Program-made: the position numbers and the translations under genes
Notes under the pieces: model-generated
Told to the model about the DNA's origin: nothing
Seen by the model: the letters and a program-made list of their open reading frames with translations, nothing else
Database searches by the model: none
Shown here: piece by piece, positions 56,461-64,000 of the stretch
Position numbering within the stretch: the first letter of the stretch is position 1
How the letters are laid out: each line of letters starts with the position of its first letter
Assembly (NCBI GenBank): GCA_003586115.2
Contig: QVOM02000021.1
Location: 9,438,248-9,502,247 of the forward strand
Direction: 5' to 3'
From: Salvator merianae
Taxonomy: Eukaryota > Chordata > Lepidosauria > Squamata > Teiidae
Length of the DNA stretch: 64,000 nucleotides

Positions 56461-56970
56461 TCATAGAATTTTTTATCATAGAATCATAGAGTTGGAAGGG
56501 ACCTCCAGGGTCATCGAGTCCAACCCCCTGCTCAATGCAGGATTCACTAAAGCATCCCAGACAGATATCTGTCCAGCCTTTCCTTGAAGATCTCCAGTGA
56601 AGGAGAGCCCACCACCTCCTGTGGCAACCTGTTCCAGTGACTGATTGCCCTTACGGTCAGGAAGTTTTTCCTAATATCTAGCCTGTATCTACTCCCTTGA
56701 ATTTTCATCCCATTGTTTCTAGTTCTTCCTTCTTGCGCAACTGAGAATAGGGCCAATCCTTCTGCACTGTGACAGCCCTTCAGATACTTGAAAACAGCTA
56801 TCATGTCTCCTCTCAGTCTTCTCTTCTGCAGGCTAAACATTCCTAGGTCCTTTAACCGTTCCTCGTAGGACATGGTTTGCAGACCACTCACCATTTTGGT
56901 CACCCTTCTCTGAACTTGTTCCAGTTTGGTTGACCTTGCCCCACCTACCATGATCAAACCAGAGTATCAC
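56461..56970 (-). mobile_element. CR1 LINE 3' end, minus strand
   Basis: The tail TCATAGAATCATAGAGTTGG lies at the left, followed on the minus strand upstream by the CR1 ORF2 C-terminus. It is the same subfamily as the plus-strand copy at 11544-11972 but starts about 20 codons further 5'. Confidence 0.92.
56547..56957 (-). pseudogene. CR1 ORF2 C-terminal fragment
   Basis: 136 residues, open: KLEQVQRRVTKMVSGLQTMS, then YEERLKDLGMFSLQKRRLRG, DMIAVFKYLKG, RYRLDIRKNFLTVRAISHWN and RLPQEVV. This is the region after the reverse transcriptase. The open frame and close match to the 11.5-kb copy suggest a fairly young insertion, but without endonuclease and polymerase it cannot move by itself. Confidence 0.92.
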
Positions 56971-57040
56971 TAGCTTTGATCTCAACAGGTAGGGCAGCAG
57001 TAGCACGGAGGCCACTGCTTTAAGAAGTGCATCACTTATG

Positions 57041-57411
57041 GGATAAATTACCAACGGTGGATGATTGGTTAGTCAAAATGATGGAACTTGCCGAGATGGA
57101 CAAATTGACAATTTTTTTGAGAAATAAGTCAGTTGATAGGTTTTACAGAAACTGGAAACCCTTTATTATCTTTCTGTAAGAGCTGGAGTGTGGACTTGTG
57201 ATTGCTGGATTTGAAGAATGATGAAGAAAGAAGACATTCGGTGGAAAAAAGAATGGAAAGGGAATAGGAGGGGTGAGAAATATGAAACAGAAGAAACTGT
57301 CAATAAAGGAGGAAGTCGACAACAATATTGATATAAGAATGTTTAACGTAGATTATAATTTTATACGTTTGAAATGTAATAACAATTAAAAATAACAATT
57401 TTGTTAAAAAA
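57041..57411 (+). mobile_element. 5'-truncated L1 with 18-bp target duplication
   Basis: The direct repeat AGAAGTGCATCACTTATG (57023-57040) and AGAAATGCATCACTTATG (57412-57429), one mismatch, brackets 371 bp. The interior begins with the last codons of L1 ORF2 (MMELAEMDKLTIFLRNKSVD, then RFYRNWKPFIIFL and a stop at 57177-57179), then a 3' UTR and an A-rich end. This is textbook target-primed reverse transcription. The L1 3' end is duplicated at 59103-59319 by the tandem duplication. Confidence 0.93.
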
Positions 57412-57559
57412 AGAAATGCATCACTTATGCAGCACTATTCTTAATGTGAAAGGAAGGGGACAAAATGCTTAAAGTGCTTCATTCTCTCCCTCTGAGGATC
57501 CTGCCCACCTTTACTCTTTTGAGTTCACTGACTCCTGATTTTCACGAGCTGGGGATACT

Positions 57560-57970
57560 ATATGGCACTCTCTGCACTTATGTGTGCTTGGTTGGGATCA
57601 GTGGATCCAGAATAGCCCGGCCCACTGATCCCAACTATGGGAAGGTATGGGCCGGATCAGCTCCATCTGCAGTGATGGTGCTGAGCTGGATTAGCCCACG
57701 TCATGGCTACAGTTGGAGCACTTGTGCAAGCTTCGTGTTTGCACCCCCATGCCTTCAAGGGCTAGGAACAAAAAGTTGCTATGCAACAAAAAGTTGCATC
57801 TAGGAACAAAAACTTCCCAGCCTCAGGGCCTCTGGAGTCTGCTTTTCAGTGGCACACAATGGCACACCACTGAAAGGCACCCCCAGTAGTCTTGAACACA
57901 GGAGGCATGCCTTCTGCACACCTCCCGTGTTCCATATCAGGACCACACTCTCACAATACTTCTATGAGGA
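57560..57970 (+). mobile_element. Short DNA transposon, family B
   Basis: Homologue of 2500-2906. A perfect 14-bp stem GTTGGGATCAGTGG / CCACTGATCCCAAC brackets 57592-57635, followed by a GGATCAGCTCCATC / GATGGTGCTGAGCTGG stem and a CTTTTCAGTGG / CCACTGAAAGG stem. A 112-residue frame across it is accidental. Confidence 0.65.
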
Positions 57971-58604
57971 CAGCAGGGGTGGGTCAAGGCTCCAGCATGA
58001 TCATCCTAAATCACATTTGGATGTATAAAGCATGGGTAAGGACATCGAAGTGAAGCTTCCAAAACGATTCTTGCCTCAATCCTATGGTCCTGATCCACTG
58101 GTCACTGCTGATTGCATTTTGTTTTTAACCCATTTGGAGCAATAAACAAGAGATGCATTCATCATTCAAGCCATAAGTGATGCAAGCTACCTATGCCACC
58201 AATATTTTCAGATCTCTGTGCTGTGAGAAGGTCAGCTAGGAATTGTGTCACTGGAATGGACAGAATCATTTGTCCTTACTACAGAGTCATTCTCAAGTTA
58301 TTAAAGTTGCCAAAATAACATGGTCACGTGTCTCTCCAGACCATATTCTTCATCCATGCTGCTCTTTATTCTGCCTATTTTTTTTCCTAGCTGGAATGTC
58401 TTCTTGAATTATAATGATGATTTTCACTTCTGAGTGTGTTTATAGTTTGTGCATTGTTTTAATATTTATTTATTTATTTATACTCCATCCAGTGTAGCCA
58501 ACAACTCTGATAGTTAAGTCATCCTGATGGCCATGGGGCAGCAAGCCACTGCATCTGTCACAGGTGTGGATGGTGCCATTATCTACTATAAAAGAGTCAC
58601 ATCA
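57971..58604. other. Unassigned stretch inside the duplicated unit
   Basis: Includes TTTATTTATTTATTTATACT near 58467, possibly an old minus-strand LINE tail; otherwise nothing recognised. Confidence 0.45.
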
Positions 58605-58612
58605 GTTGTTTT

Positions 58613-59102
58613 CGGTGGCATAGGAAGGGGGGGGCGAGAGGGGCGGTCCGCCCCGGGCAGCACGTCATCCCCAGTGGCACATCTAGCCAGGGCCTTCTCT
58701 GCCCACACGGCACGCAAAGTTTCTCTGGAGTGCAAGCAAGAAGGAGAGTGCAGCGCAGCGCCCGGCCGGCCGGCAGTCATCGGGATGGCAGCGGGGGTAG
58801 AAGGCTGCAGGGCAGGGTGCCCTCGCTCGTGTTCCTCTGTGGCTGCGTGGCCCCAGGCGGCAAAAATTTTAGCTACGCCCAGCGGCGTAGCTATATGTTC
58901 CGCCACCCGGGGCGGACCGAACGGCGACAGCTGAGCAGGACGCCCTGCCCTGCAGGACGCCCCGCCCTGCAGCTGCCTACTCCCGCTGCCGCCGTGATGA
59001 TGGCCGCGCGCGCGCACGCCAGCCGGCACGGTGAGCGAGCGAGCGGCGGGCGGGGCGAGCGAGCGGCGGGCGGGGCGAGCGAGCGGCGCGCGGGGCGAGC
59101 GT
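58613..59102 (+). mobile_element. GC-rich hAT-type element, proximal copy, truncated
   Basis: Starts CGGTGGCATAGGAAGG after GTTGTTTT (58605-58612), contains an internal junction of two GGCGTAGC termini (CTACGCCCAGCGGCGTAGCT at 58874-58893) and stops within the 20-bp minisatellite where the duplication junction falls. Long minus-strand frames here (up to 215 residues, Ala/Arg/Pro-rich) reflect GC content only. Confidence 0.7.
59037..59101 (+). repeat. 20-bp GC-rich minisatellite, proximal (3 units)
   Basis: Unit GAGCGAGCGGCGGGCGGGGC, starting at 59037, 59057 and 59077 (third unit with GCG for GGG), then GAGCG before the junction. Confidence 0.92.
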
Positions 59103-61010
59103 CTTGTGATTGCTGGATTTGAAGAATGATGAAGAAAGAAGACATTCGGTGGAAAAAAGAATGGAAAGGGAATAGGAGGGGTGAGAAATATGAAACAGAA
59201 GAAACTGTCAATAAAGGAGGAAGTCGACAACAATATTGATATAAGAATGTTTAACGTAGATTATAATTTTATACGTTTGAAATGTAATAACAATTAAAAA
59301 TAACAATTTTGTTAAAAAAAGAAATGCATCACTTATGCAGCACTATTCTTAATGTGAAAGGAAGGGGACAAAATGCTTAAAGTGCTTCATTCTCTCCCTC
59401 TGAGGATCCTGCCCACCTTTACTCTTTTGAGTTCACTGACTCCTGATTTTCACGAGCTGGGGATACTATATGGCACTCTCTGCACTTATGTGTGCTTGGT
59501 TGGGATCAGTGGATCCAGAATAGCCCGGCCCACTGATCCCAACTATGGGAAGGTATGGGCCGGATCAGCTCCATCTGCAGTGATGGTGCTGAGCTGGATT
59601 AGCCCACGTCATGGCTACAGTTGGAGCACTTGTGCAAGCTTCGTGTTTGCACCCCCATGCCTTCAAGGGCTAGGAACAAAAAGTTGCTATGCAACAAAAA
59701 GTTGCATCTAGGAACAAAAACTTCCCAGCCTCAGGGCCTCTGGAGTCTGCTTTTCAGTGGCACACAATGGCACACCACTGAAAGGCACCCCCAGTAGTCT
59801 TGAACACAGGAGGCATGCCTTCTGCACACCTCCCGTGTTCCATATCAGGACCACACTCTCACAATACTTCTATGAGGACAGCAGGGGTGGGTCAAGGCTC
59901 CAGCATGATCATCCTAAATCACATTTGGATGTATAAAGCATGGGTAAGGACATCGAAGTGAAGCTTCCAAAACGATTCTTGCCTCAATCCTATGGTCCTG
60001 ATCCACTGGTCACTGCTGATTGCATTTTGTTTTTAACCCATTTGGAGCAATAAACAAGAGATGCATTCATCATTCAAGCCATAAGTGATGCAAGCTACCT
60101 ATGCCACCAATATTTTCAGATCTCTGTGCTGTGAGAAGGTCAGCTAGGAATTGTGTCACTGGAATGGACAGAATCATTTGTCCTTACTACAGAGTCATTC
60201 TCAAGTTATTAAAGTTGCCAAAATAACATGGTCACGTGTCTCTCCAGACCATATTCTTCATCCATGCTGCTCTTTATTCTGCCTATTTTTTTTCCTAGCT
60301 GGAATGTCTTCTTGAATTATAATGATGATTTTCACTTCTGAGTGTGTTTATAGTTTGTGCATTGTTTTAATATTTATTTATTTATTTATACTCCATCCAG
60401 TGTAGCCAACAACTCTGATAGTTAAGTCATCCTGATGGCCATGGGGCAGCAAGCCACTGCATCTGTCACAGGTGTGGATGGTGCCATTATCTACTATAAA
60501 AGAGTCACATCAGTTGTTTTCGGTGGCATAGGAAGGGGGGGGCGAGAGGGGCGGTCCGCCCCGGGCGGCGCGTCATCCCCAGTGGCACATCTAGCCAGGG
60601 CCTTCTCTGCCCACACGGCACGCAAAGTTTCTCTGGAGTGCAAGCAAGAAGGAGAGTGCAGCGCAGCGCCCGGCCGGCCGGCAGTCATCGGGATGGCAGC
60701 GGGGGTAGAAGGCTGCAGGGCAGGGTGCCCTCGCTCGTGTTCCTCTGTGGCTGCGTGGCCCCAGGCGGCAAAAATTTTAGCTATATGTTCCGCCACCCGG
60801 GGCGGACCGAACGGCGACAGCTGAGCAGGACGCCCCGCCCTGCAGGACGCCCCGCCCTGCAGCTGCCTACTCCCGTTGCCGCCGTGATGATGGCCGCGCG
60901 CGCGCACGCCAGCCGGCACGGTGAGCGGGCGAGCGAGCGGCGGGCGGGGCGAGCGAGCGGCGGGCGGGGCGAGCGAGCGGCGGGCGGGGCGAGCGAGCAG
61001 CGGACGGGGC
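59103..61010 (+). repeat. Tandem segmental duplication, distal copy (1,908-bp offset)
   Basis: Repeats the L1 3' end (59103-59319), the right-hand target repeat of that L1, the family B element (59468-59878), the unassigned part and the start of the hAT-type element. The junction at 59102/59103 joins minisatellite GCGAGCG to L1 CTTGTG with one extra T and no obvious homology. Confidence 0.95.
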
Positions 61011-61171
61011 GAGCGAGCGGCGGACGTGCCGGTAAGCCGCCTAAAGGCAAACCGGACGCAGGGCGGGAGGGAGGGCCCAGCTCAAAGGCGGGCGCCGCCC
61101 CCAACAAGGCGCCGCCCGGTGCGCACCGCCCCCCGCGCACCCCCCTTGCTACGCCAGTGACTACGCCTCTG
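60521..61171 (+). mobile_element. GC-rich hAT-type element, complete, with 8-bp target duplication
   Basis: Flanked by GTTGTTTT at 60513-60520 and 61172-61179. Left end CGGTGGCATAGGAAGG; right end, read inward, CAGAGGCGTAGTCACTGGCG. It seems composite: a second set of GGCGTAGC-type ends (CTTGCTACGCCAGTG near 61145-61159) suggests one element inserted in or fused to another. It lacks the 18-bp CTACGCCCAGCGG junction seen in the proximal copy, as expected from a deletion between AGCTA direct repeats. No transposase. CpG-rich. Confidence 0.75.
60931..61030 (+). repeat. 20-bp GC-rich minisatellite, distal (5 units)
   Basis: Units start at 60931, 60951, 60971, 60991 and 61011; the last two vary (AGCGGAC, GCGGACGTGCC). 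Confidence 0.93.
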
Positions 61172-61179
61172 GTTGTTTT

Positions 61180-62149
61180 GCCTACTTTTGACACCTTCAG
61201 CATGTGATCCTTGAGAAAGAACAAGAGAAAAAAAGACTCCCAACACTGATCTAAAATAAAAGTACTCCAATCACTGTAGCCCAGTTTAGAAACTCTTGTC
61301 TTTAGCATCAAAGTATTATTTAGCAATACTTATGTATCTTGATTTGCAGGATGTCAACTGTCTGGTAATCCAGGAATACACACTAGAGATGGATGGTTTT
61401 GTGCTTTACAGAATGCATATGGGCACTCACATACACAGAGGAAAATCAAAAGCTCAACCAATATGACCACAATTGGCATTAATTGCCTCATGATCCTCAC
61501 ATAGCATATGAAAACAATAAGCCCTTTCAGAATGTATTCTCTACTTCAAAACGTATCTGACTTGGCTTGCTAAAGACTGGGTAAGGATCATGGGACTTGT
61601 AATCCATAAAAGAAATTTTCCAGACCCTAGACAGCATCCATCACTCTTGTTCATTTAAGGAAATGGCTAACATTTGTTTATCAGTGGCTCCAAATCTACA
61701 ATAGGTTACCTATGACTGTTTGTATTAACTAATAATGGATATAGAAGGTTCTGGTGCTTGGTGAACGCAGAAGTGAAGGGTGCTTTTTTTAAAATGTAAA
61801 TAGGGGTTTCTGAGTGTCTAAAAACATTGCTTTCAGATTTCCACTTAAATTCCATAAAGGAGAGAAAAATAAAGAAGCACAGTGTGAGTGGAGAAAAGAG
61901 AGATGAGATTTCTTTGTATCTCTTCCAATATGTTTGGATCACCACTGCCCCCATGCCTCTTTGCCCGGAATATCAGGCCGCATACCAGATGCAGTGTCTG
62001 ACTTCCAGTGGTCATTTCTGTTTGCACAAAGGAGTTCTGCTTGCACCAATGATCAGAGAAGCATGGCAAGGCAGAGCAGAGCCTTGGATGTTCGTCCAAG
62101 GCCCTTCTGTCTTCTCACTGAGCACAAGGTCAGTCAGCTTGATCTGACC

Positions 62150-62150
<1 letters not shown>
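61180..62150. other. Unassigned stretch
   Basis: Right flank of the duplicated block. Nothing recognised. Confidence 0.5.

Positions 62151-62196
<46 letters not shown>
62151..62196 (+). repeat. (TATC)n microsatellite, about 11 units
   Basis: Uninterrupted TATC units; the apparent SIYLSIYL peptide is its translation. Confidence 0.95.
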
Positions 62197-62217
62197 CTTA
62201 CCTATATGTATATCTGC

Positions 62218-62596
62218 ACTATGAGGTCTTAGAATACAACACTGGCAGGATACCAACATTTGCAGTGTGAATGCTGGTGTCCTGCTTGCATTCCTGGGAT
62301 GTGGCTGGGAAGTGTCTGTCTGCTGTCATGGTAACCAGCAATGCCACAGATCACACAGGCATAGCTGCACCACCCAATCATGCAGGTGCATTTGCGCAGG
62401 CACGGCAGGGCCATGCCATGCCGTTGTGCGTTCACACATGGAAGCAAATGCAAAGGCACTTTACCACGATTTAGTGATCCACAGCTAGGAGTGACTGGGA
62501 GCAGCTGGAGCTCCTAATCACATGGACCTCCACAAAGGCGCTTGATTAATGAGCATCCCTGACACTCAATAGTTTCAAGTGCAAACAGGCCCCATG
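62218..62596 (-). mobile_element. Family D stem-loop transposon, minus orientation
   Basis: A hairpin GGCAGGATACCAACATTTGC with GCTGGTGTCCTGC-type arm lies at about 62245-62285. The rest includes AGTGATCCACAGCTAGGAGT and CTGGGAGCAGCTGGAGCTCC, and it ends AAGTGCAAACAGGCCCC, the complement of the 27077 start. The left terminus is diverged. Confidence 0.55.
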
Positions 62597-64000
62597 TCTC
62601 CCCATTCCATTCTGCGGGGCCCCAGAATGCTGGTAGATCTGTAAAAACAGGCCTACTGGTGTCCCAGTCTAGGCGGCCATTTTGGCCACTTAGGATAAGG
62701 CCTCACTTCATCCCAATGTGAATGAAGCAGCCTAGGAAGGGCGCAGGGTGCATCTCTTCAACTTCAGCATGCAGAAGAGAGGGTCCTGACGAGGGACAGG
62801 CATTACACTATTCCATTAGGAAGTCACAGATCAGACTGTCAAAAAAGAATGAAATCAACCTTTGTTAAAGAAAATTCAAATTTAAAATAGTTTATCTGAA
62901 AAATGTGAGAATTCCTTCTGAATAAATACAACTAGAATAAGGCTGCAAAGTGTCATTGCTACATATGTGCTGTGTTTACAAGCAGGCCAGTGAAATGGAA
63001 TTAAAAACGTATTGAAGGTAAAAGGAAATTAAGGGAGCATGATGACCTTGCAATAATAAGTGTGAAATCTGTATAATTTGACCTGCACATAGACATTGGT
63101 TATCATAGAAATAAATCTTTTTTATAGTTGTAATTCATCCTAAATTGTATTGTGTGGGGTACAGAACAGTTAAGTATGGAAAGAAGAAGCTGTATGATGC
63201 TGTTTGTCAATAAATACCAAACTTGGTGTTGTGGACAAGGAATAATTAAATCCCATCCCAAGAAAATTTAATAGCTCACTTATTTATTTTTAAAATATTG
63301 GAATGTTATTTGTGTGTCATGCTCTCCTGCCTCAACTTGTAGCCACTTCTGCAACTTTTGCCAGGAGGAACCGAAGGAAAGGAAATATTTCTTAACCACT
63401 GCACTTGCATCCAGTCCAAAACAGAAAAATAAATGTTTCCTAAGTTCTGGCAGTACATCCAATGAAACCAGCAGATGATCCCTTTAACCCATTGAATTAT
63501 AGAATTCCTTCTCTAAAATGGGCTGGGGGGAGGGAAGGTGGAGAAAAATGGGCAGCATTTGGGAAGTAGGGGGTAGCCAAAGTTAAAACAGAAAACTCAT
63601 TTTAAGTTGTGAGAGCTTTAGAACTATCCCCATTTCAATTTTTCATCAGCAGCATAACTCTGAATTCCAATGTGAAAAAAGTCAATGATATTATAATATA
63701 TAATGTTTGCATACTTTCTTTGTCTTCACCACAGCTCTATAATTCCTACTCTTGATGTTCATGAACTTTCTATTTCGTCCTTTGCTGGTGACAGAAGACA
63801 CATGTCTGCTGTTAGTGGTTTCCCTGCTATTACAAAGTGGTTTCAATAGCTGATTTTGATTCCAATCTAGCAAATTGGCCACACACTGCTTCGTATTTTA
63901 AAAAACGCATGGCACAGAAATAAGAGTGAATGTTAAAGAGACCTTATACTCCCCCCCGCTCTTTTCTTTAAATCTCTCCCCCCAGCAAATTAGACAAAGT
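62597..64000. other. Unassigned stretch to the window end
   Basis: 62640-62730 (GGTAGATCTGTAAAAACAGG, GGCGGCCATTTTGGCCACTT) may be a relic of family B. The remainder is A/T-rich with short G and C runs near 63524 and 63952; nothing recognised. Confidence 0.4.

Larger units (their letters stand above)
57195..59102 (+). repeat. Tandem segmental duplication, proximal copy (1,908 bp)
   Basis: Offset 1,908 bp from the distal copy (59103-61010). Starts inside the L1 3' UTR at CTTGTGATTGC and ends inside the GC-rich minisatellite of a hAT-type element. I saw no difference from the distal copy in the first ~1.4 kb. In the GC-rich part I saw four substitutions, an 18-bp length difference at 58876-58895 and minisatellite unit changes. 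Confidence 0.95.

Noticed and set aside
57465..57803. 112-residue frame perfectly conserved at 59373-59711
   Set aside because: The identity comes from the recent tandem duplication, not coding constraint, and the frame overlaps a stem-loop transposon.
58613..59102. CpG-island promoter of a gene
   Set aside because: The CpG-rich block has transposon ends and target duplication in its distal copy, and no exon follows on either side.
58586..59233. 215-residue minus-strand open frame, and similar frames at 60494-61326
   Set aside because: They lie in GC-rich transposon and minisatellite DNA, are Ala/Arg/Pro-rich, overlap other open frames and cross the duplication junction. GC content explains them.
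62134..62224. SIYLSIYL-type membrane peptide
   Set aside because: It is the translation of a TATC microsatellite.

Overview
This window looks like non-genic, repeat-dense nuclear DNA of a squamate reptile (lizard or snake). The best taxonomic evidence is the mix of repeats: a Bov-B (RTE) LINE piece, CR1 LINE 3' ends with the TTCTATG-type tail, CR1/L2-like LINEs ending in GGCGGGATATAAAT-type tails, L1 fragments of the non-mammalian type, a tRNA-derived SINE, a Gypsy gag remnant and very many short DNA transposons. Interrupted open frames, long A/T-rich stretches, microsatellites and near-absence of long ORFs all argue against a prokaryote or virus. I found no host protein-coding exon, no true tRNA or rRNA gene and no CRISPR array that I can support.

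Layout. 1-2490 is the 5' part of an L1 on the minus strand (ORF1 and the start of ORF2). 2.5-6.1 kb is a cluster of hairpin-rich short DNA transposons. 6.68-7.75 kb is a 1.07-kb Harbinger-like element whose sister copy (27.28-28.53 kb) sits nested inside another element. 7.75-15.3 kb is mostly unassigned DNA with a CR1 end next to a (CCTT)n array, SINEs and small transposon relics. 15.3-16.4 kb holds two palindromic MITEs. 18.7-22.9 kb is the largest stretch in which I see nothing. 23.87-25.16 kb is an unusual GC-rich element with a ~320-bp-per-arm palindrome and three successive hairpins. 29.4-31.8 kb holds a short MITE, a tRNA-derived SINE, a CR1/L2-type reverse-transcriptase relic and a CR1-like end. 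35-42 kb holds a perfect 27-bp inverted repeat, Bov-B, several MITEs, an unclassified retroelement-like piece and a 49-bp minisatellite. 47.5-48.9 kb is a Gypsy gag relic split by a LINE inserted in the opposite orientation. 49.9-56.5 kb carries more MITEs, including one hAT MITE with a perfect 8-bp target duplication. 56.5-61.2 kb is the most structured part: a CR1 end, a 5'-truncated L1 with an 18-bp target duplication, and an almost identical 1,908-bp tandem duplication whose distal copy carries a complete GC-rich hAT-type element with an 8-bp target duplication.

The elements do not form a pathway. They record layers of insertion: autonomous LINE families (L1, CR1, L2-like, Bov-B), the SINE and MITEs that depend on other elements' enzymes, and later rearrangement. 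The most unusual signals are (i) the very recent tandem duplication, or assembly duplication, at 57.2-61.0 kb; (ii) a set of short DNA transposons built as strings of stem-loops in which pairing appears kept while sequence changes; (iii) the large palindrome at 24.3-24.96 kb; and (iv) a CCAAT-plus-CRE arrangement shared by the two Harbinger-like copies. Classifications were made by eye from protein motifs, terminal repeats and target duplications, so family names below are provisional.
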